Assembly (NCBI RefSeq): GCF_036388275.1
Contig: NZ_DASVSF010000098.1
Coordinates: 17,300 to 81,299, forward strand
Direction: 5' to 3'
Source of the DNA: Longimicrobium sp.
GTDB lineage: Bacteria > Gemmatimonadota > Gemmatimonadetes > Longimicrobiales > Longimicrobiaceae
Length of the DNA: 64,000 nt
The notes below the pieces were generated by a model. The model made no database searches. It was given only the letters and a program-made list of their open reading frames with translations, and was not told where the DNA came from. Position numbers and translations under genes: made by a program. Numbering within the stretch: position 1 is the first letter of the stretch; each line of letters starts with the position of its first letter. Shown piece after piece: positions 40,738 through 48,893 of this stretch.

Positions 40738-41024
40738 GCGCCTGCCCGCCCCCGCTGGGGCGACTAAAGTCGCGGCAACAACGGCACGAAGTCCGCCTGC
40801 GCGGACTGGGCGGGCCGGTCGAGTGCACGAAGCCGAGCCGAAGCGCAATCGAATTCTCCCCTCTCCCGCTTGCGGGAGAGGGGCCGGGGGAGAGGGCAGC
40901 CGGGGAATGCGCCGGAGTGATCGAACGGCACCCCGGCCCGCCAGGGTCGCCGCGGCACAAATCGTGGTCGCCCAATCTCTGCGGAGGCTCTACCGATTCC
41001 GCAAAACCGAGTTCGCGGATCACG
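40738..41024. repeat. Intergenic repeat mosaic
   Basis: No gene is seen. A double-hairpin copy lies at 40757-40810 (GCGACTAAAGTCGC, then AAGTCCGCCTGCGCGGACT). A CTCCCCTCTCCCGC / GCGGGAGAGGGG hairpin with GCCGGGGGAGAGGG tail lies at about 40850-40900. The combination recurs almost identically at 42445-42590. Confidence 0.75.
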
Positions 41025-41372
41025 ATGGAAGTACAGATATTCGGCACCAAGAGCTGCAACGAGAGCAAGAAGGCGCTGCGGTTCTTCAAGGAGCGACGCG
41101 TCAAGACGCACTTCGTCGACCTGAAGGAGCGCGCCGCGGCCACGGGCGAGCTCAAGCGCTTCGCCGAGCGCTTCGGCGCGGAGGCGCTGCTGGACCGGCA
41201 GGGCAAGCGCTTCCGCGAGCGCGGCCTGCACGTGGCGCACGTGCCCGAGGCCAAGATCCTGCCTCTGCTGGTGGACGACCCGATGCTGCTGGTGACGCCG
41301 CTGGTGCGCGCCGGCAACCAACTGACCGTGGGCTGGGACGAAGCGAAATGGAAGCAGTGGATCACTCCGTGA
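41025..41372 (+). CDS. ArsC/Spx-like thioredoxin-fold protein
   Basis: A 115-residue protein of the arsenate reductase (ArsC)-like family. The start is EVQIFGTKSCNESKKALRFFKERRV, with the single active-site-type Cys11. FVDLKERAAATGELKRFAERFG and the C-terminal LLVTPLVRAGNQLTVGWDEAKWKQWI are also family-like. Most genes of this group do not reduce arsenate and resemble YffB or MgsR; no ars genes are nearby. It is followed seven bases later by rsmD. Confidence 0.85.
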   Translation: MEVQIFGTKSCNESKKALRFFKERRVKTHFVDLKERAAATGELKRFAERFGAEALLDRQGKRFRERGLHVAHVPEAKILPLLVDDPMLLVTPLVRAGNQLTVGWDEAKWKQWITP

Positions 41373-41379
41373 GTGCCGG

Positions 41380-41934
41380 ATGAGGATCATCGGGGGAAAG
41401 TGGGCGGGGCGTCACCTGATGTCGCCGCCGGACAAGCGCGTTCGCCCGACGGCGGAACACGTGCGGCAGGAGTGGCTTCGGCTGCTGGAGCCCAAGCTGA
41501 AGGGCGCCCGCGTGATCGACCTGTTCGCCGGCACCGGCGCACTGGGGCTGGAGGCCATGTCGCGCGGCGCCGCGACCGCGGATTTCGTGGAGACGCGACC
41601 CGCCAGCGTCCACGCGCTGAAGGCGAACATCGCCGCGCTGCACGTGCGCGAGCGGTCGCGGCTGTTCAAGAAGGACGCGCTGCCCTTTGCCGAGGCGCTG
41701 GAGCCGTTCGCCTACGACATCGCGTTCGCCGATCCGCCGTACGGGTCCAAGATGCTGGACCGGCTGATCGAGACGTGGCAGCAGACGCCGTTCGCCTCCA
41801 TTCTGGCCGTGGAGCACGCGATCGACCACGAGCTGCCCGGTGGCGGCAAGCGCGTGGAGATCGACGACAACACGGCGCTCACCTTCTACCGTGCGCGGCC
41901 GTTCCCGCAGGACGCGTCCGCCGCCGCCGAATGA
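41380..41934 (+). CDS. rsmD: 16S rRNA (guanine(966)-N(2))-methyltransferase RsmD
   Basis: A 184-residue RsmD. Family blocks are present in order: MRIIGGKWAGRHL, KRVRPTAEHVRQEWL, VIDLFAGTGALGLEAMSRGA (SAM motif I) and ADPPYGS (the catalytic D/N-PP-Y). It methylates G966 (E. coli numbering) of 16S rRNA in the assembled small subunit. Its stop overlaps the ATG of a GNAT gene (ATGA). Confidence 0.94.
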   Translation: MRIIGGKWAGRHLMSPPDKRVRPTAEHVRQEWLRLLEPKLKGARVIDLFAGTGALGLEAMSRGAATADFVETRPASVHALKANIAALHVRERSRLFKKDALPFAEALEPFAYDIAFADPPYGSKMLDRLIETWQQTPFASILAVEHAIDHELPGGGKRVEIDDNTALTFYRARPFPQDASAAAE

Positions 41935-42422
41935 GCGCCCGCATCACCATCCGCCCCGCCACGCCAAACGACGCGGACACGTTCCTGGGCCTGGTGGACC
42001 AGCTCGCCGATTACGAGAAGCTGGACCGGCCCTCGCCCGAGGCGCGCGGCCGGCTGGTGGCGGACGCGTTCGGGCCGCGGCAGCGGATCAGCGTGTTCCT
42101 GGGCGAGCTGGACGGGACGGCGGTGTCGTACGCCATCGTGCTGGAAACGTACTCGTCGTTCCTGGCGCTTCCCACGCTGTACCTGGAAGACCTCTTCGTG
42201 CTGCCCGACGCGCGGCGCCACGGGATCGGAGGCGCATTCTTCCGGTTCCTGGCGGGTGAGGCGGTGCGTCGCGGATGCGGGCGGATGGAGTGGGTGGTGC
42301 TGGACTGGAACGAGCTCGCGATCGGGTTCTACGACAAGCTGGGCGCCCGCCGGATGACCGAGTGGTACACCTATCGGCTGAACGCCGAGCAGCTGCAGGA
42401 GATCGCGGGCGCGGCTTCATGA
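41931..42422 (+). CDS. GNAT family N-acetyltransferase (diamine acetyltransferase-like)
   Basis: A 163-residue GNAT protein: ITIRPATPNDADTFLGLVDQLADYEK at the start, YLEDLFVLPDARRHGIGGAFFRFLAGEA as the acetyl-CoA site, and MEWVVLDWNELAIGFYDKLGARRM near the end. The order and the YLEDLFV and DWN blocks resemble spermidine/diamine and thialysine acetyltransferases; this is only a likeness. It overlaps the rsmD stop by four bases. Confidence 0.9.
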   Translation: MSARITIRPATPNDADTFLGLVDQLADYEKLDRPSPEARGRLVADAFGPRQRISVFLGELDGTAVSYAIVLETYSSFLALPTLYLEDLFVLPDARRHGIGGAFFRFLAGEAVRRGCGRMEWVVLDWNELAIGFYDKLGARRMTEWYTYRLNAEQLQEIAGAAS

Positions 42423-42875
42423 CAACCCGCCTCGGCTCTGCTGGGGCGCTTGAAGTCGCGGCAACGACGGCCCGAAGTCCGCCTTCGCGGACTGCACGCG
42501 AAGTTGAGTGCGCCAAGCCAGCCGAAGCGGGATCGAATTCTCCCCTCTCCCGCTTGCGGGAGAGGGGCCGGGGGAGAGGGCAGCCGGGGACTGCACGACC
42601 GACCTCGAAACGCCACATGCTCCAGGGCAGCTGAGGCCTTTGCTCCGGTGACCGCTGCCGCGCCCGGGCTGAGAAGTGTCCTCTGCTAGATCCTTCGGCC
42701 CGCGAAGTACGGCGTGCGGGCGAGTGTCGTGCGTCTGGGCCTCAGGATGACAGGCGGTGGTGTGGCGGGATTTGGGACGCGCGCCGGGCTGGCTCCCTTC
42801 CCCCGCGCAGTTTGCGGGGGAAGGGCTGGGGATGGGGGGCGCCGGTCGCACACGCCAGGTCGGCGGCTCAGGCCC
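42423..42875. repeat. Intergenic repeat mosaic (about 450 bases, no gene)
   Basis: No gene is seen. In order: double-hairpin copy (42445-42495); CTCCCCTCTCCCGC / GCGGGAGAGGGG hairpin (about 42536-42590); inverted TGTCATCCTGAGG element (about 42648-42752, reading GCTAGATCCTTCGGCCCGCGAAG ... CTCAGGATGACAGG); and the CTCCCTTCCCCCGC / GCGGGGGAAGGG hairpin (about 42790-42835). Confidence 0.75.
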
Positions 42876-43391
42876 TCACCCCTCCACCAGCCACGCCAGG
42901 TGCCGGATCTCCGGCTCGATCAGCTTTTCCCAGGCCAGGCGCACCGCGGCGGGCGAGCCGGGGAGCGAAAACACCACCCTCCCGCGGTACACTCCCGCCG
43001 TCGCCCGCGAAAGCATGGCGGCGGCTCCCACCTGGTCCCAGCTCAGCATCCTGAACAGCTCGCCAAACCCGGGGATCGGCTTCTCCATCCGCCTCGCCAG
43101 CACGTCGTACGTAGTGTCGCGCGGCGCGATGCCGGTGCCGCCGTTGAACACCACGATGCGCGAGCCCCCGAACGCCATCGCGAGCAGCGCCGCATCCACC
43201 TCGTCGGGGTCGTCGCGGATCAGCCGGTAGTCCGCGACCGTGTGGCCGCCGGCTGCGATCGCCTCCTTGAGCCAGGCGCCGTTCGTGTCGGTTTCCTCCG
43301 TCCGCGAATCGCTCACCGTCACGATCCCAACGGGCACCGGCCCCCGATCGTCCGCCAGCCGGTGGTGCCGCTCGCTGCTTTCCGTCGTCAT
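42876..43391 (-). CDS. moaB: MoaB/MogA family molybdopterin biosynthesis protein
   Basis: A 171-residue protein of the MoaB/MogA fold, which adenylylates molybdopterin during molybdenum-cofactor assembly. Signatures: VGIVTVSDSRTEETDTNG, VVFNGGTGIAPRDTTYDVL (residues ~85-103), and VVFSLPGSPAAVRLA. The start MTTESSERHH was preferred; the upstream extension is Arg-rich and non-coding-like. It offers a local link to the molybdenum enzyme xanthine dehydrogenase, 30 kb away, though not in one operon. Confidence 0.92.
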   Translation of the reverse strand: MTTESSERHHRLADDRGPVPVGIVTVSDSRTEETDTNGAWLKEAIAAGGHTVADYRLIRDDPDEVDAALLAMAFGGSRIVVFNGGTGIAPRDTTYDVLARRMEKPIPGFGELFRMLSWDQVGAAAMLSRATAGVYRGRVVFSLPGSPAAVRLAWEKLIEPEIRHLAWLVEG

Positions 43392-43578
43392 CGTCAGAGT
43401 CCGTTCAGGTCCGTCGTCACGTTCGCGCGTCCGCTGGTGCGCTGGCAATCGGGGCGCCACCGCATCCGCATCCAGACACGGCGAACGTTGCGGCGCGTTC
43501 GGGGGGCGGTAGATTGAGGGCACCTCCCACCCTCCGCCGCCGCGCCGCACCCACGCGCAGGATGAAAGCGATCTGCAG

Positions 43579-44325
43579 GTGACCGCCGGCCCCGAGCCCG
43601 CTACTCCGCCATCGCCGCGCCGCCGGCGCGGGGGGCGGTGGAAGAAGGTGGTCCTGGCGTCGGTGATGCTGGGCGGCCTGGCCGCGTTCTTCGCGCTGGG
43701 CGGGCACCGCTACCTGACGCTGGAGTCGCTCAAGGAGAATCGCGCCACCCTGCTGGCGTACACCCAGCGGCACTTCGTCACCATGCTGCTGCTGGCGTTC
43801 GCCGTGTACGTGGTGGCGACGGCGCTCAGCTTTCCCGGCGGCATCCTGATGTCGTTCGCCGTCGGCTTCCTGTTCGGCCGGTGGATCGGCACGGCGCTGG
43901 TGGTTGTAGCGGCCAGCATCGGCGCCACGCTGGCCTTTCTCTCCGCCCGCTACCTGTTCGCCGACGCGGTGCGGCGCCGGATGGGTCCGCGGCTGAAGCG
44001 GATGGCGCGCCGGTTCGAGGAGGATGGATTCAACTACATTCTCTTCACCCGGCTGGTCCCCGCCTTTCCCTTCTGGCTGATGAACCTGGTGCCCGCGTTC
44101 ACCCCGGTGAAGGTGCGCACCTTTTTCGCGGCGACGGCGATCGGTATCCTTCCCGGCAGCTTCGTGTTCGTGAACGTGGGCGAGTCGCTGTCGGAGATCG
44201 AAAGCGCGAGCGACCTGGTCAGCGGACAGACGCTGATCGCGCTGGGGATGCTCGGTGTGCTGAGCCTGGCGCCCATCGCGTGGAAGCGGCGGCGCACCCG
44301 TAAACTCAAGGAAAAGAATGGTTGA
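43579..44325 (+). CDS. TVP38/TMEM64 (VTT domain) membrane protein
   Basis: A 248-residue membrane protein with GTG start (TAGPEPATPPSPRRRR). A basic cytoplasmic N-terminus precedes about five transmembrane segments. The VTT/SNARE-associated signature is visible: SFPGGILMSFAVGFLFGRWIGT, ATLAFLSARYLFADAVRR, and FTRLVPAFPFWLMNLVPAFTPVKVRTFFAATAIG. Members are related to DedA-type proteins proposed to move lipids; the exact role is unknown. It overlaps the DUF1499 gene by eight bases. Confidence 0.9.
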   Translation: MTAGPEPATPPSPRRRRGGRWKKVVLASVMLGGLAAFFALGGHRYLTLESLKENRATLLAYTQRHFVTMLLLAFAVYVVATALSFPGGILMSFAVGFLFGRWIGTALVVVAASIGATLAFLSARYLFADAVRRRMGPRLKRMARRFEEDGFNYILFTRLVPAFPFWLMNLVPAFTPVKVRTFFAATAIGILPGSFVFVNVGESLSEIESASDLVSGQTLIALGMLGVLSLAPIAWKRRRTRKLKEKNG

Positions 44326-45085
44326 CCTGGACGACGCCTCCCGCCGCCGCGTGCACCCCGTGGCCCTCGCCGGGCTGATGCTGGCGCTCCTCGCCGCCCT
44401 GCTGCTGTTCCTCAGCGGCCCGGGAACGCGGATGGGCTTCTGGCACTTCCGCACGGCGTTCAAGATGATGGGCTGGGCGGCCTACGCCGGCGGCGCGGCG
44501 GCGCTGGTCTCCATCGCCGGGCTGGCGCTGGCGCGCGGGCGGGGCCGGGCGCTGGCCGCGGCGGGGCTGGTGATCGGCGCGCTGATGCTGTACCTGCCGT
44601 GGAGCTGGCGCAACGAGGCGATGAAGTACCCGGGCATCCACGACATTACCACCGACGTCGCCAACCCGCCCGCGTTCGTGGCCATCGCCCCGCTGCGGAA
44701 GGACGCGCCGAACCCCCCCGAGTACGCGGGCGACTCCATCGCGCGGCAGCAGCTCGAGGCGTACCCCGACATCAAGCCGCTGATGCTCGCCATGCCCGTG
44801 GACTCGGCGTTCACGCTGGCGCTGGAGACGGTTCGCGACATGGGATGGGAGCTGGTGGATCAGAACCGCCGCGACGGCCGAATCGAGGGCACCGCCACCA
44901 CGCCGTTCATGGGCTTCAAGGACGACGTGGTGGTGCGCGTCAGCTCCGCCTCGGGCATCTCGCGCGTGGACGTGCGCAGCAAGTCGCGGATCGGCCGCGG
45001 CGACGTGGGCGCCAACGCCAGGCGCATCCGCGCGTACCTGGACAAGCTCCGCCAGTCCGATCCCGCGCCGGTGCGGGCGGAGTAG
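44318..45085 (+). CDS. DUF1499 domain membrane protein
   Basis: A 255-residue protein. Three hydrophobic segments lie in residues 15-95. The soluble DUF1499 region follows: GIHDITTDVANPPAFVAIAPLR, LETVRDMGWELVDQNRRDGRIEGTATTPFMGFKDDVVVRV, and SRVDVRSKSRIGRGDVGANARRIRAYL. The domain is widespread and of unknown function. It is translationally coupled to the upstream TVP38-type gene. Confidence 0.9.
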   Translation: MVDLDDASRRRVHPVALAGLMLALLAALLLFLSGPGTRMGFWHFRTAFKMMGWAAYAGGAAALVSIAGLALARGRGRALAAAGLVIGALMLYLPWSWRNEAMKYPGIHDITTDVANPPAFVAIAPLRKDAPNPPEYAGDSIARQQLEAYPDIKPLMLAMPVDSAFTLALETVRDMGWELVDQNRRDGRIEGTATTPFMGFKDDVVVRVSSASGISRVDVRSKSRIGRGDVGANARRIRAYLDKLRQSDPAPVRAE

Positions 45086-45117
45086 GGCGGGGCCGCGCGT
45101 CCCGACGATCCGCATCG

Positions 45118-45145
45118 CCCTCTTCCGCACCGCCGCGGAAGAGGG
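45118..45145 (+). terminator. Hairpin after the DUF1499 gene
   Basis: An 11-bp perfect stem (CCCTCTTCCGC at 45118-45128, GCGGAAGAGGG at 45135-45145) with a six-base loop, followed by TTCG. It lies 33 bases after the stop. Confidence 0.65.
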
Positions 45146-45180
45146 TTCGCGTTCACGGCATCCCCGAACCCGTTCGAATC

Positions 45181-45756
45181 GTGAAACTGGAGCCCGTGGT
45201 GCTGCAGGGCCGGCACGTCCGCCTGGTGCCGATGACGCTGGATCACGTTCCTGCCCTGTGGGAGGCGAGCGACCCTGAACTGTGGCGGCTCACGACGTCG
45301 CAGGTGCACGCGGAAGACGACATGCGCCGCTACGTGCAGGCGGCGCTCGACGGGCAGGCGCGGGGGACGGCGCTGCCGTTCGTCACCCTGGACGCGGCGG
45401 GCGAGCGGGTGATCGGCAGCACGCGCTATGGCAGCATCGAGGCGGCGCACCGGCGCGTGGAGATCGGTTGGACGTGGATATCCTCGCCCTGGCAGCGCAC
45501 GGCGGTGAACACCGAGGCCAAGTACCTGATGCTGCGCCACGCGTTCGAGACGCTGGGCTGCATTCGCGTGGAGCTGAAGACCGACGTGCTGAACGAGCGG
45601 TCGCGCCGCGCCATCCTGCGCATCGGCGCGCGTGAGGAGGGGATCTTGCGGAAACACGCCATCACCGAGGCCGGCCGCATCCGCGACACGGTCTACTTTG
45701 GCATCGTGGACGATGAGTGGCCGTCGGTGAAGGCGCGCCTGGAAGCCATGCTCTGA
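45181..45756 (+). CDS. GNAT family N-acetyltransferase (RimJ/RimL-like)
   Basis: A 191-residue GNAT enzyme with GTG start (KLEPVVLQGRHVRLVPMTLDHV). The RimJ-like order is clear: GERVIGSTRYGSIEAAHRRVEIGWTWI, then NTEAKYLMLRHAFETLGCIRVELKTDVLNERSRRAILRIGAREEGILRKH. It probably acetylates a small molecule or a protein N-terminus; the substrate is unknown. The start lies 35 bases after the terminator-like hairpin. Confidence 0.88.
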   Translation: MKLEPVVLQGRHVRLVPMTLDHVPALWEASDPELWRLTTSQVHAEDDMRRYVQAALDGQARGTALPFVTLDAAGERVIGSTRYGSIEAAHRRVEIGWTWISSPWQRTAVNTEAKYLMLRHAFETLGCIRVELKTDVLNERSRRAILRIGAREEGILRKHAITEAGRIRDTVYFGIVDDEWPSVKARLEAML

Positions 45757-45807
45757 CGGCGTGCCGGTACGTCGATCCGCGCCGCACCACCCTCAGCACT
45801 TTCGCAG

Positions 45808-47316
45808 ATGATGCCCATCCGCCGTTCTGCTGCCGTTGTTCTCGCGTTGCTGGCGGCCGCCTGCGCGCCCGCCCAGCCGGCGCTGGCTCCCGTGCCCGCG
45901 GCGGGATCGACCGTCGTCCGCACACCCACGCCCAAGCCCATCGCCGTGGAGCTGGACAGCATCTTCAATGACACGCTGTTCGCCAACGCGCACTGGGGCG
46001 TGCTGGTGAAGTCCATGCGCACGGGCGAGACGGTGTACGCGCACAACGCGGGGCGGATGTTCGTCCCGGCGTCCAACATGAAGATCGTCACCGCCGCGGC
46101 CGCGCTGGAGGCGCTGGGCCCCGAGTACCGCTACCGGACGCGGGTGGCCGCGGCGGGCCCGGTGAGCGGTAGCGTGCTGCGCGGCGACCTGGTGGTGCTG
46201 GGCTCGGGGGATCCGAGCATCTCGGAGCACATGATGGGCGACGTGCGGACGGTCTTCCGCGCCTGGGCCGATTCGCTGCGTACGCACGGCGTCACGCGGG
46301 TGACGGGAAACGTGCTGGGCAACGACGACGTGTTCGATGACGTGCCGTACGGGCGGGGGTGGGCCTGGGACGACACGGACGCGCCCTACTCGGCCGAGGT
46401 CGGCGGCCTGATGATGAACGAGGGATTCGTCACCGTCCGCGCCGAGCCCGCCGGGGGACCCACGGCGCGGGTGACGGTTCGCCCGGCGGCGCAGGGATGG
46501 GTAGACGTGAGCGGGACGGTGGCGGTCGGGGCGGCGGACTCGCAGGCCACCTTCCGCGTGATCCGCGCCGACCAGGGCGGCGGGCTGACGGTGTCGGGCT
46601 CCATCCCCGCGGATACGGCGTTCGTGGAGGAATCCATCGCCATCCGCAACAACACGGCGTTCTTCGCGGCGGCGCTGCGGCACGCGCTGGTAGAGGCGGG
46701 CATCCGCGTGGACGGCGGCGCATACGACGCGGACCAGCGGGAGGGGGCACCTGGAACGCACACCCTGCTCTTCACCCACACCTCCCCGCCGATGGCGGAG
46801 ATCCTGGCGGCGTTCATGAAGCCCAGCCAGAACCAGATCGGCGAGGTGTTGCTGAAGACGCTGGGCGCGGAGCTGCGGGGGATGGGATCGGCAGGCGCGG
46901 GGATCGCCGTCGTGGACAGCCTGGCGCGTGCGTGGGGAATGCCGCCGCGTCTGCTGGCGCAGGCGGACGGCTCGGGGCTGTCGCGCTACAACCTGGTCGC
47001 GCCCGCGTTCCTGGTGGCGCTGCTGGAGCGCGAGTCGCGCAGCCCGCACGCGCAGGTGTTCGCGGCCTCGCTCCCCATCGCCGGGCGCGACGGCACGCTG
47101 GCCAGCCGCATGCGCGGCACTCCGGCGGAGGGGAACCTGCGTGCCAAGACGGGCACCCTGTCCGGCGTTCGCTCACTCTCCGGCTACTTCACCACCGCCG
47201 CCGGCGAGCCGATGGTGTTCTCCATCCTGATGAACCACCACACCCTCAGCTCCCGCGACGTGGACCGCGTGGCCGAAGCGGCGATCATGAGGGTGATCGC
47301 GCACGGAACGCGGTAG
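45808..47316 (+). CDS. dacB: D-alanyl-D-alanine carboxypeptidase/endopeptidase (PBP4, DacB, family S13)
   Basis: A 502-residue penicillin-binding protein of the PBP4 type. The signal sequence ends LALLAAACAPAQ and may be lipidated. The serine motifs are PASNMKIV (Ser89-x-x-Lys92), GSGLSRYN (S-x-N) and RAKTGTLSG (K-T-G), all in the expected order, with the long insert typical of S13 enzymes between the first two. It trims and cuts peptidoglycan cross-links in the periplasm. ATG 45811 is an equal start. Confidence 0.94.
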   Translation: MMPIRRSAAVVLALLAAACAPAQPALAPVPAAGSTVVRTPTPKPIAVELDSIFNDTLFANAHWGVLVKSMRTGETVYAHNAGRMFVPASNMKIVTAAAALEALGPEYRYRTRVAAAGPVSGSVLRGDLVVLGSGDPSISEHMMGDVRTVFRAWADSLRTHGVTRVTGNVLGNDDVFDDVPYGRGWAWDDTDAPYSAEVGGLMMNEGFVTVRAEPAGGPTARVTVRPAAQGWVDVSGTVAVGAADSQATFRVIRADQGGGLTVSGSIPADTAFVEESIAIRNNTAFFAAALRHALVEAGIRVDGGAYDADQREGAPGTHTLLFTHTSPPMAEILAAFMKPSQNQIGEVLLKTLGAELRGMGSAGAGIAVVDSLARAWGMPPRLLAQADGSGLSRYNLVAPAFLVALLERESRSPHAQVFAASLPIAGRDGTLASRMRGTPAEGNLRAKTGTLSGVRSLSGYFTTAAGEPMVFSILMNHHTLSSRDVDRVAEAAIMRVIAHGTR

Positions 47317-47344
47317 ATCGTCTCAGACGGAGCCACGGGGAACA

Positions 47345-47383
47345 GAGAGCCGCGGAGAGCATTCGTGCTCCTCCGCGGCTCTC
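47345..47383 (+). terminator. Hairpin after dacB
   Basis: A 13-bp perfect stem (GAGAGCCGCGGAG at 47345-47357, CTCCGCGGCTCTC at 47371-47383) with a 13-base loop, 28 bases after the dacB stop, followed by CCATTCG. Confidence 0.65.
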
Positions 47384-47472
47384 CCATTCGCTTGGTGGCG
47401 GATTAAGCGCCCTTTGCGCCGTGGCGTTTGTTCCAGCTATCGTGTGCGCCCGCGTAACCAGACGAGGGCGCC

Positions 47473-48198
47473 ATGTACCTGTTCTTCTTCGATGGAAGTG
47501 GCAACACCGGGGCGGACCTGACGCACCCCACGATCACGATCAACTACCTGGTCGGGCTCGCGATCCACAGCGACCAGGCGCGTCCTCTCGAGGATGCCGT
47601 GACCGCCACTCTCGAAGGGCGGTTCGGATCTGCATGCCACGCGTCCGGCTTCGAGTGCAAGGGTAGCGACATGTACCGAGGCGAGGGCCCATGCGCCGCG
47701 TTGAAGCCTGCCGATCGAATCGCCCTGTACCAAAGCATGGTCGATCTGCTGCCTCGCTTCGGCGTCCAGGTGATCTGGCATGGCATCCACAAGCCCGCGC
47801 TGGCGGCGCGGTATCCCAAGCCCATGCACCCGCACAAGCTGGCGTTCCTCTTCTTCGCGGAAGACGTGGAGCGCTTCCTTCGCGCCAAGCGCAAGTACGG
47901 GCTGTTGGTCTCGGACGAGGAGAAGTCGGTGGAACAGCAGGTGATCGAGGACCTGCCGAGATACAAGCAACTGGGTACCGGCTTCGGACATCAGCCCATC
48001 GACCTCACCCGGATCATCGACAACGTTCACTGGGTGAAATCCCACAACAGCCGCCTGCTCCAACTGGCGGACAACTGCGCGTTCCTTTGCCAGCGATACC
48101 AGCGGGACAAGAACAAGAATACCCAGCAGGCGCTCGCAGTGAAGCGCCTCTGGGCTACGGTGGAGAAGCAGGTTTGGAGGGGCCGGGTGTGGCCCTAG
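47473..48198 (+). CDS. DUF3800 domain protein
   Basis: A 241-residue DUF3800 protein. The N-terminus MYLFFFDGSGNTG carries the Asp of the first strand. The end has LQLADNCAFLCQRYQRDKN, equivalent to the QLADxxA motif; these two acidic sites suggest an RNase H-like nuclease fold. DUF3800 proteins are scattered among genomes, often in accessory regions, and their role is not known. The start is the first ATG, which has GAGGGCG upstream. Confidence 0.88.
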   Translation: MYLFFFDGSGNTGADLTHPTITINYLVGLAIHSDQARPLEDAVTATLEGRFGSACHASGFECKGSDMYRGEGPCAALKPADRIALYQSMVDLLPRFGVQVIWHGIHKPALAARYPKPMHPHKLAFLFFAEDVERFLRAKRKYGLLVSDEEKSVEQQVIEDLPRYKQLGTGFGHQPIDLTRIIDNVHWVKSHNSRLLQLADNCAFLCQRYQRDKNKNTQQALAVKRLWATVEKQVWRGRVWP

Positions 48199-48201
48199 AA
48201 T

Positions 48202-48274
48202 ACACGTGCGCAGCCGGGGCTTTCGCTTGGGGCTCCACCAGTGCGGTGCCCACTCCCGGCTGCGCTTTACGTGT
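48202..48274. repeat. Complex hairpin element after the DUF3800 gene
   Basis: Outer arms ACACGTGCGCAGCCGGG (48202-48218) and CCCGGCTGCGC-TTT-ACGTGT (48255-48274) pair over 17 positions with a three-base bulge. The loop contains a second imperfect stem (GGGGCTCCACC / GGTGCCC). It begins three bases after the stop codon. It may be a terminator, a REP-like unit or the end of a small mobile element. Confidence 0.6.
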
Positions 48275-48363
48275 TACCGAATACTAATCCGACCGACGGC
48301 TTCCGTCAAGCGCGTCCGCTTCCCCGTCCCTGATGAGCGCCGCAGTACTCGGATCGCGTGCCT

Positions 48364-48849
48364 TCAGAGCCGCGGGTCGCCCCGCGGCCCGGGCGAGGGC
48401 GGGGGGTGGCCGCCGGACGAGGACGACTGCGGGCCCATGGAGCGCTGAACCGAGTGGGCGATCTGCTCCATCTTCTGTACCCGGTTGTTCAGGCGCCCCA
48501 CCAGGATGCGCGTGGCGCGCAGGTCGTGGTTGCTCTCGATGAGCATTAGCCCCATGTCGGCCGCGCCCCAGAGCAGGCCGGCGAACACGATCAGACGCGT
48601 GGCTTCGATCAGCAGCCGCGGGATGGCCGCGTTGCCCTGCTGCACCAGGCCGATGACGATCTCCGCCACCAGCAACAGGATCAGCAGCAGCGCCAGGATC
48701 TTGAACATCCGCGCGATGTACCGGAGGCCTGCATGCGGCTCCAAGTCTTCATCGCGCACGTCCATCTGAGGCGTGCGCGCGCCCTCGTCTTCATCGCGCG
48801 CATCGCGCCGCTCCGTGTGGAGTCCCGCGTTACGTCCGTCGTCCACCAC
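48364..48849 (-). CDS. Two-helix membrane protein, paralogue of the 8.8-9.4 kb gene
   Basis: A 161-residue protein. About 40 acidic, hydrophilic residues precede the conserved block GLRYIARMFKI, the first transmembrane helix (LALLLILLLVAEIVIGLV), the second segment (LIVFAGLLWGAADMGLMLIE) and HDLRATRILVGRLNNRVQKMEQI. The same architecture and motif order occur in the plus-strand gene at 8775-9383. The tail is Ser/Gly/Pro-rich. The function is unknown. It lies downstream of the M15 peptidase gene on the same strand. Confidence 0.8.
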   Translation of the reverse strand: MVDDGRNAGLHTERRDARDEDEGARTPQMDVRDEDLEPHAGLRYIARMFKILALLLILLLVAEIVIGLVQQGNAAIPRLLIEATRLIVFAGLLWGAADMGLMLIESNHDLRATRILVGRLNNRVQKMEQIAHSVQRSMGPQSSSSGGHPPPSPGPRGDPRL

Positions 48850-48893
48850 CGTTGGCTCCTGAGGTCACGAGGATCCGGGCGCCAGCCGCCCGT

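Noticed and set aside
48199..48363. Considered as a tRNA or integron attC site
   Set aside because: There is no cloverleaf with anticodon and T-loop, and the attC core GTTRRRY/RYYYAAC pair is not present.
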